Shown here: positions 8,954-17,897 of the stretch, piece after piece
How the letters are laid out: every line of letters starts with the position of its first letter
Numbering within the stretch: the first letter of the stretch is position 1
From: Paraglaciecola arctica BSs20135
Lineage (GTDB): Bacteria; Pseudomonadota; Gammaproteobacteria; Enterobacterales; Alteromonadaceae
Assembly: GCF_000314995.1 (NCBI RefSeq)
Contig: NZ_BAEO01000006.1
Location: 1 to 64,000, forward strand
Reading direction: 5' to 3'
DNA: 64,000 nt
Notes under the pieces: generated by a model
Databases searched by the model: none
The model's input: only the letters and a program-made list of their open reading frames with translations
Told to the model about the DNA's origin: nothing
Made by a program: the position numbers and the translations under genes

Positions 8954-10462
8954 TCAAAGGAGTTCTGGCTCTAGTGGTGTCCAACCACCGCCCAGCGCTT
9001 TAAAAAGCCTGATTACGTTAGCAGTAACTTGTCCATCACTAGAGGCCAACTGGTCTTGTAAATTAAGCAGACTGCGTTGAGAGTCCAGCACCCTTATAAA
9101 ATCTGTCTCGCCAGCCTTATATTGATCCTCGGCAATTGTTAGTGCTCTACGAGCCGACTGTTCACCGTCAATTAACGCTTGGCGGCGAACCATTTCTTGA
9201 CCATAGGCAATGATGCTGTTTTCAACGTCCTGCAAAGCACGTAACACTGCGGCTCGATAAGCAATAAACGCTTGTTCTTGCTGTGTGTTAGAAATAGCAA
9301 TATTGTTTTGTATGCGTCCGCTATCAAATAGATTCCATTGCAACGAGGGTCCAATGCCGAATATGCGACTGGCTGACGTTAAAAAATCCCCAGAGCTAAG
9401 AGATTCAAGACCCACAGAGCCATATAAGGTAAAGCTAGGATAAAGATCCGCTGTCGCCACTCCAATTTTTGCTGTCGCGGCGGCTAATATACGCTCAGCT
9501 CTGCGTATATCTGGTCGGCGGCGTAACACCTCAGCGGGAACACCGACTGCAACTTGAGCTGGTGCGAGAGGAATAGCGTGGTGTTCAACGAGCTCATCAT
9601 TCAAAGCGCCTGGCGGTAGCCCTAATAGTACCGCAAGGCGATTTTTAGCTTGGGCTAAGGCAATCTCTAATAAAGGTATGCCTGAACGTGTGGTTTCTAG
9701 ATTGGCTAGGGCTTGTTCAAGATCCAACCTAGAAGTCTCCCCCACTTCAACGCTGGAACGCACCAACTCCACTATATTGGCTTGTGAATCTCTACTTTCC
9801 TGAGCTACTGATAACCGGGATTGTTGGGTACATACTTCTAAATAATTTAAGGCAACTTCGGCCAACAAGGTGACTAGAACGTCACGATAATTTTCTTCGC
9901 TTGCTTCTAAATTAGCTTGCGCGCCTTCTATTTGACGCTGAGTTCGGCCAAATAAATCGATTTCCCAACCAGCATCGAATCCCCCATTGTAGATAGTGCT
10001 TGTGGCGCCTGCGTAACTTGTGCCTTTATAAAAACCATTTTCACTCACGCGGTTGCGAGTTACGGAACCACTAGCATTTACAGTTGGAAATCGATTTGCA
10101 TCACTGATGCCTCGCCGTGCACGGGCTTCACGCACCTTTGCCTCGGCATCTTGTAGACTAAGACTACCTGTTATAGCGCGGTCAATCAGACTAGTTAATA
10201 GTGGGTCTTTAAGTGTTGTCCACCATTGATTTAATGCCTCTGGATCTAATGGATTTGAGTTTATCTGGCTACCTATATCACCGTTCCACTGAATAGGAGG
10301 GGTAAGCTGAGGCGCAACATAATCTGGTCCCACTGCGCTACAGCCAACATTTAATAAGCTACTAAGCACTACAATAAGTGGCCCATTAAGGCGCAGTAAA
10401 CGAACAACATTTATATTGTGAATTGGAAAAGCTGGAAAAATTTGAAAAAAAGTTAAGGGCAT
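8954..10462 (-). CDS. NodT/OprM-type outer-membrane efflux lipoprotein
   Basis: A 502-residue outer-membrane factor of the NodT family. The signal region ends in a lipobox (SSLLNVGC, about residue 42) and is followed by GPDYVAPQLTPPIQW, the usual start of the mature protein. Two TolC-type repeats follow; VPAEVLRRRPDIRRAERILA is the family hallmark near residue 310. The ATG at 10462 has GGAG nine bases upstream. It is the first gene of the export operon and provides the trimeric exit duct for the adaptor and transporter downstream. The 374-base region before it carries the operon promoter, which I could not pinpoint. Confidence 0.92.
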   Translation of the reverse strand: MPLTFFQIFPAFPIHNINVVRLLRLNGPLIVVLSSLLNVGCSAVGPDYVAPQLTPPIQWNGDIGSQINSNPLDPEALNQWWTTLKDPLLTSLIDRAITGSLSLQDAEAKVREARARRGISDANRFPTVNASGSVTRNRVSENGFYKGTSYAGATSTIYNGGFDAGWEIDLFGRTQRQIEGAQANLEASEENYRDVLVTLLAEVALNYLEVCTQQSRLSVAQESRDSQANIVELVRSSVEVGETSRLDLEQALANLETTRSGIPLLEIALAQAKNRLAVLLGLPPGALNDELVEHHAIPLAPAQVAVGVPAEVLRRRPDIRRAERILAAATAKIGVATADLYPSFTLYGSVGLESLSSGDFLTSASRIFGIGPSLQWNLFDSGRIQNNIAISNTQQEQAFIAYRAAVLRALQDVENSIIAYGQEMVRRQALIDGEQSARRALTIAEDQYKAGETDFIRVLDSQRSLLNLQDQLASSDGQVTANVIRLFKALGGGWTPLEPELL

Positions 10463-10818
10463 TGATTATCACTCCGGTCATGAATCAATTGTACTGGATG
10501 CATTGGTAAGCTGATATTAGGGTTGCCCGCCAAACAGTTGTGGCTACCCCTTAGTATTATTTATCCCTAATTCAGGTTACATAGATTAAATTTGATATAA
10601 GCTGTTACCCCCCACTTTTTATGTAAATAAGCGCTATTAACAGCATATTAAAAATTCGAATGTTGAGTGTGAACACAATGGAGTTAATCGTTATTCTAGA
10701 GAGTAACCTTTGGGTTATTTATTGATGGGATACATTGACACAGGAATAGTAAAAGGTGCCAAAAAGCCATATTCAACATAAAGCTAATGTATACATGACT
10801 TTCTTGGTTTTATTGGAA
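10463..10818. other. Intergenic region upstream of the efflux operon
   Basis: This AT-rich stretch separates the pagL end from the efflux operon start. Both are on the minus strand, so the operon promoter must lie here. Apart from the hairpin at the pagL end I see no ORF with a ribosome site and no clear operator. Confidence 0.4.
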
Positions 10819-10852
10819 AGCGATAACCCAATGCATCTAAAGGGTTATTGCT
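10819..10852 (-). terminator. Hairpin overlapping the pagL stop codon
   Basis: AGCGATAACCC (10819-10829) and GGGTTATTGCT (10842-10852) form an 11-base stem with one wobble pair and a 12-base loop. The stem includes the last codons and stop of the pagL-like gene. The downstream T tract is short (TTTCC), so it may terminate weakly or protect the 3' end. Confidence 0.45.
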
Positions 10853-11349
10853 AGGCTAAATTCCACTGTCTCAGTACCGGGGTTGGATTTATAAATACTA
10901 GAATTGGATAAGTGCGCCAAACCAATGCCTAATCGAACACTGTCACTAATTCGATAACTAAACTCAAATCCTGAACGAAATTCAACACTACCGCCAAGTT
11001 TGATGCCATTACCAGAATCAAATAGACCAACAGCGAAGGTAGGATTGAATAACCACTCATCATTAAGAACAAAAAAGTAACGAACCCCCATGTAAACATA
11101 TTGATCGTGTTCACGGGTAATGCTGTAACCAACAATAGGTCTAAGTCTTTTCCAAAAAGCAGAATGGCGATATTCAACCCCAAAACCGGCATATTTTGAA
11201 CTGTCAAAAACATCAGCCGTTCCCAAAGCTATAGCAATTTCTGGCTCTTGCTCAACCATCAAATTAGTAGCATTTGCACTTCTGGTCATGAGACAAAACA
11301 TAACTATTAGCACTGGTGCCCAAAATACTTGGAGAGTCCTATTTACCAT
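10837..11349 (-). CDS. pagL: PagL-like lipid A 3-O-deacylase
   Basis: A 170-residue outer-membrane beta-barrel enzyme. I start at the ATG at 11349, which gives a good signal peptide (MVNRTLQVFWAPVLIVMFCL to about SANA); the frame can extend to a TTG at 11367 overlapping the glgC stop. The C-terminal GIGLAHLSNSSIYKSNPGTE contains the His-x-Ser pair and the downstream Glu (TETVEF) of the PagL catalytic triad. PagL removes the 3-linked acyl chain of lipid A in the outer leaflet, which lowers Toll-like receptor recognition and alters permeability. It follows glgC directly and is probably co-transcribed with it; no functional link is known to me. Confidence 0.82.
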   Translation of the reverse strand: MVNRTLQVFWAPVLIVMFCLMTRSANATNLMVEQEPEIAIALGTADVFDSSKYAGFGVEYRHSAFWKRLRPIVGYSITREHDQYVYMGVRYFFVLNDEWLFNPTFAVGLFDSGNGIKLGGSVEFRSGFEFSYRISDSVRLGIGLAHLSNSSIYKSNPGTETVEFSLAITL

Positions 11350-11363
11350 TGTTACGCACACTC

Positions 11364-12671
11364 TCAAGCAATCATTCTTATCTGTGACTTGTTATCTTTG
11401 CGCTCTGCGTCCATATTTAATTTCGCCAACATACCTTTTGTAACCAAAACAATTCCACGCTTACTAATGCGAAATCCTCTGGCGATATCAAGCTGTCTAT
11501 CCATACCTATATTCATTCCATCAGGAATTTTACACCCAGCGTCTATAATGGCTCGCTTGATACGAACATTGCGACCGATATCCACTTTGGGAAGGATCAC
11601 TGATTGTTCAACTTTGCTGTACGAGCGCACATGAACATCTGAAAAAAGTAACGACTCTTTAATTTCTGCACCCGAAATAATACACCCACCTGAAATGCTT
11701 GAGTCAATTGCGTAGCCACGACGATCATCATCGTTAAATACAAATTTAGCGGGAGGTGATTGTTTCTGATAAGTCCATATAGGCCAATCTTGATCATATA
11801 AGTTCAACTCCGGGCTGATACTAATCAAGTCGATATTGGCTTGCCAATAAGCATCTAGAGTGCCTACATCTCGCCAATAAGGGGCTGTTTTTGGATCTTC
11901 TGATTTAAATCGAAAAGCCTGTACTTGATGAGTTTTGATAGCTGCGGGGATAATATCGTGGCCAAAATCGTGTTGAGACTCAATATTCTTAGCATCTTTA
12001 AGTAAGCATTCAATCAAAAATTCAGTGCTAAATATATAGTTCCCCATCGACGCTAAGGTGCTGCCGGGTTTATCTTTAAGTGCGCAGGGATCGTTAGGTT
12101 TCTCATGAAAGTCAATAATTCTATTCTGTTCATTAACAGACATTACACCAAAAGTACCAGCAGCTTCTTCAATAGGCATTTCTATACATGAGATGGTCAT
12201 ATCTGCGCCACTTTCGGCATGTTGAACCAGCATATCTCCGTAATCCATTTTATAAATGTGATCGCCTGCCAATACCACAACATATTTTGGGGCATGTTCG
12301 CGAATGAATTCTATGTTTTGATATAACGCATCAGCTGTGCCTTCATACCAGTTGGATGAATATTGTTGAGACGCGGGTAATAGCTCAACAAACTCCCCTA
12401 ACTCTCTATTTAAATGGCCCCATCCCTGAGACAGATGTTGAATTAGAGAGAAGGCTTTGTATTGGGTCATAACCCCTATCTTGCGTAATCCAGAGTTAAC
12501 ACAATTAGATAAAGGGAAATCAATTACCTTGAATTTTCCACCAAAATGAACAGCTGGTTTGGCTTGGTTTTGTGTCAGTTCACATAGTCGACTACCTTTA
12601 CCGCCAGCTAAAATTAAGGCAAGTGTATCTCGAGTTAAATTACTTACATAACGACTATTTGAAGAAACCAT
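11364..12671 (-). CDS. glgC: Glucose-1-phosphate adenylyltransferase
   Basis: A 435-residue ADP-glucose pyrophosphorylase that makes ADP-glucose from glucose-1-phosphate and ATP for glycogen synthesis. The N-terminal nucleotidyltransferase signature is [18 protein letters not shown], followed by [35 protein letters not shown] holds the catalytic Asp, and [11 protein letters not shown] and the C-terminal left-handed helix repeats ([20 protein letters not shown]) are all present. Length is normal. The ATG has AAGGA eight bases upstream. No glgA, glgB or glgP lies nearby, so the rest of the pathway must be elsewhere. The pagL-like gene follows within 15 bases of its stop. Confidence 0.95.
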   Translation of the reverse strand: MVSSNSRYVSNLTRDTLALILAGGKGSRLCELTQNQAKPAVHFGGKFKVIDFPLSNCVNSGLRKIGVMTQYKAFSLIQHLSQGWGHLNRELGEFVELLPASQQYSSNWYEGTADALYQNIEFIREHAPKYVVVLAGDHIYKMDYGDMLVQHAESGADMTISCIEMPIEEAAGTFGVMSVNEQNRIIDFHEKPNDPCALKDKPGSTLASMGNYIFSTEFLIECLLKDAKNIESQHDFGHDIIPAAIKTHQVQAFRFKSEDPKTAPYWRDVGTLDAYWQANIDLISISPELNLYDQDWPIWTYQKQSPPAKFVFNDDDRRGYAIDSSISGGCIISGAEIKESLLFSDVHVRSYSKVEQSVILPKVDIGRNVRIKRAIIDAGCKIPDGMNIGMDRQLDIARGFRISKRGIVLVTKGMLAKLNMDAERKDNKSQIRMIA

Positions 12672-13025
12672 TTGCCATTCCTTTTGTAGATTTTGTACAC
12701 AATTTTTAACTTAAATACTGATATTTTAGCTACAGATTACCGTGTTGATTGGTAAAACCTGTATATCTCTTTTTGTTCACATCAATTAAGTCAAGATGAG
12801 TAGTTAGGATACATTTTATACCGGTATATGGTTATTAGTAATTCTTCTTAAATGAATGTGGGAAGCACGTAGTGGAGCGTTTTTTTTGAACAAGATAAAC
12901 GTAAAATGGTGCGCACTGGATCATCAAAAATCTACGCCATGGAAATAATTGTTACAGGCTCCACTTTCTTTAGATTACTTAGAAAAAAAACTGTTTTTCA
13001 ATGATTTTTAGAGGGGCAAAAAATC

Positions 13026-13109
13026 ATGAGTTGCGGAGACCCACTAGTCAGCCTACTTAAATATGTGGATTTCCCTAATATGAGAGACGTGATTTTCTGG
13101 TTAACCTAA
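13026..13109 (+). CDS. Possible 27-residue small protein
   Basis: A short plus-strand ORF, MSCGDPLVSLLKYVDFPNMR followed by DVIFWLT, lies in the 676-base gap between glgC and the response regulator. A GAGGGG ribosome site (13011-13016) sits nine bases before the ATG, and a strong plus-strand terminator lies 58 bases after the stop. Both flanking genes are on the minus strand, so this transcript is independent of them. It could be a real small protein or part of a small regulatory RNA. Confidence 0.4.
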   Translation: MSCGDPLVSLLKYVDFPNMRDVIFWLT

Positions 13110-13166
13110 TAGTGTGTTAATCAATTGAGAATATAGGTTTCTCAAAAGACAATTCCTCAACCTATT

Positions 13167-13206
13167 AGAGTCCATCAACCCCAACCTTCGATGGGCTCTT
13201 TTTTTT
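13167..13206 (+). terminator. Strong orphan intrinsic terminator
   Basis: AGAGTCCATC (13167-13176) pairs with GATGGGCTCT (13190-13199, one wobble) around a 13-base loop and is followed by eight T. Read on the minus strand there is no T tract, so it serves a plus-strand transcript and not the response-regulator gene to its right. Confidence 0.8.
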
Positions 13207-13347
13207 GCCTTGATACATAAAACTTTCTGTTGCCAACTAGTATCATTATTGCAATATTTATTAATATTGGTACCCCTCAAAAAGCCATGAGCTTAACGAG
13301 TCATAATTGATTTGATCTCTCATTGAATTGCTATACCTCAGAAAGAA

Positions 13348-13962
13348 TCAGGCTAATTGCTCATACATAATTTTGATGCGAACTAATTGCGCAAGTGTTC
13401 TTGCTTCTAGTTTCTCCATGACATGAGAACGATGTACTTCAACAGTGCGCTCACTGATACCAAGATCTGCCGCGATAACTTTATTCATTGATCCATCAGT
13501 AACTCGTTCAAATACTTCACGTTCTCGAGTTGATAAAGAATCGACCTTACTCTTCTCTTTATGTTCATTACTTTTAGTAGCATGTTGTTTTTCATCTAGT
13601 ACCAGCGCTTCGTTTATACGATCAAGTAAAACCTGTTCATTAAATGGTTTACGAATAAAGTCTATTGCCCCCAATCTCATAGCTTCTACGGCCATGGGTA
13701 TATCACCATGGCCAGTAATAAAAATTATAGGCATTGTACAATTGAGTTGTTTAAGTTTACGTTGGACTTCTAACCCACTCATTTTCGGCATGCGTATGTC
13801 TAAAACTAGACATCCTGTCATTTTTTCGTTGTATGCATCTAAAAACGCATTACCTGACTTGAAACTCTGGGACTGTTGACCAATTGATTCAAACAGCATA
13901 GATAACCCATCACGGATCCCCTCATCGTCATCAATTATATAAACTGTCTGTTTGTTATTCAT
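13348..13962 (-). CDS. FixJ/TtrR-type response regulator
   Basis: A 204-residue regulator. The receiver domain (~1-120) begins with TVYIIDDDEGIRDGLSMLFE, has the phospho-acceptor Asp in CLVLDIRMPKMSG and the conserved Lys in IRKPFNE. The LuxR/FixJ helix-turn-helix follows (~140-200): LSTREREVFERVTDGSMNK, ISERTVEVHRSHVMEKL. It overlaps the 3' end of the sensor kinase gene by eight bases, so the two form an operon and almost certainly a cognate pair. Family members control respiratory, aromatic or nitrogen pathways; the targets here are unknown. Confidence 0.92.
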   Translation of the reverse strand: MNNKQTVYIIDDDEGIRDGLSMLFESIGQQSQSFKSGNAFLDAYNEKMTGCLVLDIRMPKMSGLEVQRKLKQLNCTMPIIFITGHGDIPMAVEAMRLGAIDFIRKPFNEQVLLDRINEALVLDEKQHATKSNEHKEKSKVDSLSTREREVFERVTDGSMNKVIAADLGISERTVEVHRSHVMEKLEARTLAQLVRIKIMYEQLA

Positions 13963-16357
13963 TAGAGTGCCTTTTTTCGTGTATTGGTAATGTGAAGTAA
14001 AAAATGGAACCTACTGGTTTATTTTCAGTAAAGTGAATGTGCCCACCATGCTCTTCCACTATAGTTTTTGAAATGGATAGTCCGATGCCGGTGCCATTTG
14101 TTTTTGTTGAAGAAAACGGCTTAAATAATTTTTCGATTATGCTTTTATCTAATCCACCGCCCGTGTCTACGACCGATATTTCAATTTGATTCTCTACACA
14201 TAGTTTTGTTTTAAGTTCTATAACGGCGCCATTTTTGCAATCTACTGCTTGCATCGCCTCCATTCCATTACGCAGTAAATTTAGGATAACTTGTTGTATT
14301 TGTACTCGGTCAACAAATACATTTGTTTGTTCAGTACAAGTTATGACCTTTATGCCAATTTCACGTAATCTGGCTTCTGACTCTGCCAATTTCGTAACTT
14401 CGTTAATTAAAATATTACAATCAATAACGTACTTAGGCCTGTCTCCCTGTCTAGTCATGGCCTGAATACTTTGAATAACGGCACCCGCACGACAAGACTG
14501 TTGACTTAACTTTTCAAATAATTCAGGGAGCTTTTCAAATTTACCATTGGCACAGAAGTTTTTAGCCGTTTGCGAAAACAGTGAAATAGCGGTCAATGGT
14601 TGATTGATTTCATGTGCAATAGAAGCTGCCATTTCACCAAGCGCAGTAAGTCTATCAGCATGGGCTAATTGTTCGATATGCAATCGTGCTTTGTCTTCTA
14701 ATGCTCGTTGTTGAGTAATATCTCTAATTAACCCAACAAACATTTGGTTTTCATGGCTGTGAATTTCACTGATAGATATGTGAATAGGAAAGGTTGTCCC
14801 ATCTTTGCATTTAGCCTCAAGTTCACGACCAGTACCGATGTTATGTATTTTGTTGGTATCTAAAAATTCGCCTAAATACTGGTCATAAAGCTCACTATAT
14901 TGATGAGGTATTAGGTTTTTCATATTTTTGTTTTTTACTTCATCAAAAGTATAACCAAACATATCTTGTGCGGCGCAGTTAAAGCTCTTAATAAGTCCGT
15001 TTTGATCGATAGAAATGACGGCTTCAACCACTGAGTTTACAATTGTGTCAGAAAAAGCATGGCTATGCATAAGATCGACTTTAGCTTGTTTTATAGAGGT
15101 GATATCAGTAATAAAACCCTCGATAATGACATCCTCATTTAGAGATGAACTTACTGGCTCCCCCCTTTCCCATATTGTACGGATATCATTATTTTTGGTC
15201 GCAATACGATATTCAAGTTCAAAAAGACTCTGTGTTTTAACTGCCTGGTTAACCGTTTGGCAAACCCGTTCATAGTCCTCAGGGTGAATTATATTTCCCC
15301 ATAATATGCTATGTTGCTCAAATTGTACTTTCGAGTATCCAGTCAAAACCTCACAACCTGCGCTGACAAATGCCATCGGCCAATTAGGTTTATTAAATGC
15401 CTGATACGCCATCCCAGGAAGATTTTTTAACAGTTGTTCTGTTTGTTTACGGCCGTCTTTTATTAGTTTTGTTTTGTAGTGTGCAGACATCGCGGTATAA
15501 ACGGCTAATGCAATAAACAGACTTAATAAAACACCAAGTAGAATTAAAACTTTTATCAATTTAAAGTGAGTTAGAGAAAGAAACTCATTTTTGGGTGCCA
15601 AATTAATCTGCCATACTTGGCCCTGTAGTTCAAAGTATGCTTGTTTAAACCATTCGTTAACTGTCAGTGCATGATTGGTTTCGTATGAGTAGATTTGTTG
15701 TTCATCGATGAACAACCTAAATTGATGTTCTTTAAGTAAGTACGCTGGTAAAACAGCCTTAATATATGAATCAAAAAGAAGGGCACTGCCAATAAAACCT
15801 TCCAATATTTTGCCGGTTTGAGTTGTTTTATATACTGGAACGTAAATTCCTATCCCTAGACTCCCATGAATAGAATCTAGCGGAATGGTTATCACTGCAC
15901 TGTCATTTTTTTTAGCTTCCATGACAGCAAATAATGCTGGGGGATTTAATGCCAAATCAAAATCTATCGCTGTTTCGTTACCTGCCACGGGCATTATTTT
16001 ACGCACATGAAATGACCGATCAATCCAGCCTATGGCTTGGTATCCCTGTTGCGTATCATACAAAGTCTGGCTGATCACATTCCAATCAAATTCAGACATA
16101 TCACGTGAAATGTTAGACAATTCAGCAAATTTTGTCAGTGACGTCATCCGCTTACGCATGTCTTCTTCAAGTAATATTTGGATCCCATTTGCTGTACTTT
16201 GTGTGACTCGGTCAATATAAGATCGCTCTTGGGACTCAATATACAGAACAACAAATGCGATTAAGCAAGCCGCAAATACCCCCGCTATAATTGAGTACCA
16301 CAAGATAGCCAGCTCTGATGAAAAAGACATGCGCCATTTGTTATTTACCAATTTCAT
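13955..16357 (-). CDS. CHASE/PAS sensor histidine kinase (FixL-like partner)
   Basis: An 800-residue membrane kinase. An N-terminal membrane segment (~15-37) leads into a periplasmic CHASE domain (~70-235; QAIGWIDRSFHVRKIMPVAG, SLGIGIYVPVYKT), a second membrane segment (~270-290), two PAS domains with PAC segments (~310-425 and ~435-550), and the kinase core. That core has the phospho-acceptor box GEMAASIAHEINQPLTAIS and an ATPase with NLLRNGMEAM, DTGGGL and GTGIGLSISK. CHASE domains bind small extracellular ligands; the PAS domains could bind a cofactor, but no heme-binding His can be asserted. It phosphorylates the overlapping FixJ-type regulator. Confidence 0.92.
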   Translation of the reverse strand: MKLVNNKWRMSFSSELAILWYSIIAGVFAACLIAFVVLYIESQERSYIDRVTQSTANGIQILLEEDMRKRMTSLTKFAELSNISRDMSEFDWNVISQTLYDTQQGYQAIGWIDRSFHVRKIMPVAGNETAIDFDLALNPPALFAVMEAKKNDSAVITIPLDSIHGSLGIGIYVPVYKTTQTGKILEGFIGSALLFDSYIKAVLPAYLLKEHQFRLFIDEQQIYSYETNHALTVNEWFKQAYFELQGQVWQINLAPKNEFLSLTHFKLIKVLILLGVLLSLFIALAVYTAMSAHYKTKLIKDGRKQTEQLLKNLPGMAYQAFNKPNWPMAFVSAGCEVLTGYSKVQFEQHSILWGNIIHPEDYERVCQTVNQAVKTQSLFELEYRIATKNNDIRTIWERGEPVSSSLNEDVIIEGFITDITSIKQAKVDLMHSHAFSDTIVNSVVEAVISIDQNGLIKSFNCAAQDMFGYTFDEVKNKNMKNLIPHQYSELYDQYLGEFLDTNKIHNIGTGRELEAKCKDGTTFPIHISISEIHSHENQMFVGLIRDITQQRALEDKARLHIEQLAHADRLTALGEMAASIAHEINQPLTAISLFSQTAKNFCANGKFEKLPELFEKLSQQSCRAGAVIQSIQAMTRQGDRPKYVIDCNILINEVTKLAESEARLREIGIKVITCTEQTNVFVDRVQIQQVILNLLRNGMEAMQAVDCKNGAVIELKTKLCVENQIEISVVDTGGGLDKSIIEKLFKPFSSTKTNGTGIGLSISKTIVEEHGGHIHFTENKPVGSIFYFTLPIHEKRHSNE

Positions 16358-16765
16358 ATTCCAATCTGACTAATGTTTCCTAAATCAACCAATATAGATT
16401 GCCAGCGTTTTGCTAATAACTATATTAAACACATAGGACGGCTCCCTCATCCTGTTTGGCTAAACAAGAACCCGTTTATTGGCTGTTGCTTTGAACAGGT
16501 TCGCAACTACAGCCAGTGAAAAACCGTAAAAAAATTACCTAAGGAGCTTCCGAGTCTTTTGGGAAAATCACTACAATAAAACTATAGAGTGTAAACACTT
16601 GGCTGGGGATAAAATTGATATGAGTCAAAAATTGAAACGACATACTGAATAAACCATCCATGGCCTATCTAGGTTTATACAAAATTGACTATGGAGACGT
16701 TTTCGGTAAACACCCAATTTGTATTGGTATTATCACCTTAGCTGTCTTTTCATTTAGCAAGGCTT
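16358..16765. other. Intergenic region with an inverted repeat
   Basis: The gap upstream of the kinase operon and downstream of the exchanger gene holds an interrupted inverted repeat, GGCTGTTGC (16481-16489) against GCAACTACAGCC (16503-16514). It is followed by no T tract, so an operator or RNA hairpin is more likely than a terminator. A possible 51-codon plus-strand ORF from 16660 lacks a ribosome site and overlaps the exchanger gene antisense, so I did not call it. Confidence 0.35.
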
Positions 16766-17731
16766 CTAAAACTGTGTTGAAACCAAATAAAAGTTATAGC
16801 TTAAAAAACATATAACCAGAGCTAAACCTTCGAAGCGACTAATTTTTCCCGCTCCTGTTCTTCCAAGGCAAAAAATTAATAACGCAATTGTTACGCCTAA
16901 CATTAACAATGTATCTCTGTACAAAAAGGTAGCATCAAGCTGAACTGGTTGAATTATTCCAGCAATTCCAACTACCGCCAGGCTGTTAAAAAGGTTTGAG
17001 CCTACTATGTTACCTATAGCTAATTCATGTTCGTTTTTCCTAACTGCAATAATGGAAGAGATTAATTCCGGCAGTGAGGTGCCAATTCCAACTATTGTTA
17101 GTCCGATAATCACATCACTGACATTAAAATACTGCGCGACTTCTACCGCTCCCCATACCAAAACTCTAGAACTAATAATTAATATAATTAACCCAACAAC
17201 CAACCATAGTAGATGCGACTTGAGTTGAGATTGGCTATTTGTAAGTTCATTAGCTACTTGTTCACCTAGCTTATCTTTTGGTTGTTTAAGGGCTTGCCAG
17301 CCACTCCATGAGATCAATAACACAAACAAACCTAGCAATGCGAAGGCATCGTCATGTGATAGTTCAAGATCAAGCAACTGCCAAACGATAAAAAAGGTCA
17401 CCCCAAGTAAAATGGGTAATTCCTTTCTGACAATTTCTGATTTAACCATTATTGGACTGAGTAAAGCCGTAGTGCCAACTACTAGTGTGATGTTGGTAAT
17501 ATTTGAGCCGAATGCATTGCCCAATGCAAGTCCTCCATTTCCTTGCATAGCAGCAAAAACTGAGACGATAATTTCAGGTGCGGATGTACCAAATCCAATA
17601 ATAAACATGCCAACAAATAGCGGTGAAATACCATAATAACCAGCGGTAAAGGCAGCGCCGTGGATAAAACGTTCAGCACTCCAGATTAGGACAGGTAATC
17701 CTACTAAAATAGCTAGTGTGGCCCAAACCAT
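16766..17731 (-). CDS. Calcium/sodium antiporter (YrbG/CaCA family)
   Basis: A 321-residue inner-membrane cation exchanger with about ten membrane segments. The two CaCA alpha repeats are clear: GFGTSAPEIIVSVFAA with LALGNAFGSNITNI in the first half, and IVGIGTSLPELISSIIAV with LAIGNIVGSNLFNS in the second. The acidic Glu of each PE motif and the GN-x-x-GSN segments line the ion path. It would exchange Ca2+ (or K+) for Na+ or H+. The ATG has GGAG seven bases upstream. It is transcribed alone, divergently from the mscS-type gene. Length is normal. Confidence 0.92.
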   Translation of the reverse strand: MVWATLAILVGLPVLIWSAERFIHGAAFTAGYYGISPLFVGMFIIGFGTSAPEIIVSVFAAMQGNGGLALGNAFGSNITNITLVVGTTALLSPIMVKSEIVRKELPILLGVTFFIVWQLLDLELSHDDAFALLGLFVLLISWSGWQALKQPKDKLGEQVANELTNSQSQLKSHLLWLVVGLIILIISSRVLVWGAVEVAQYFNVSDVIIGLTIVGIGTSLPELISSIIAVRKNEHELAIGNIVGSNLFNSLAVVGIAGIIQPVQLDATFLYRDTLLMLGVTIALLIFCLGRTGAGKISRFEGLALVICFLSYNFYLVSTQF

Positions 17732-17897
17732 ATGTTACTCCTGTGTGATTGTTTGTCATATAGTAGAAGATTTGTAGGTGCTTCGCTTGTTAATTAAGAC
17801 ACTAATTGTGAGTACAATATTGCCATTAATCAGCAAAAGGAATAATACAATTTCCCTGATATAATCAAGTATCATTTCCAATTTACAGACTATTTTT

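Larger units (their letters stand above)
12940..13206 (+). ncRNA. Candidate small RNA ending in intrinsic terminator
   Basis: An orphan plus-strand terminator in a gap between two minus-strand genes implies an independent transcript. Upstream of it are a 27-residue ORF and an inverted repeat ATAGGTT (13133-13139) / AACCTAT (13159-13165). The 5' end is a guess. I do not recognise a known RNA family; the transcript may be bifunctional. Confidence 0.4.

Noticed and set aside
13445-13879. 144-codon plus-strand ORF antisense to the FixJ-type regulator
   Set aside because: The opposite strand encodes a full response regulator with all motifs; the antisense product has no recognisable features.
16660-16815. 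Possible 51-residue plus-strand ORF (MAYLGLYKID)
   Set aside because: No ribosome site, and its second half is antisense to the exchanger gene.
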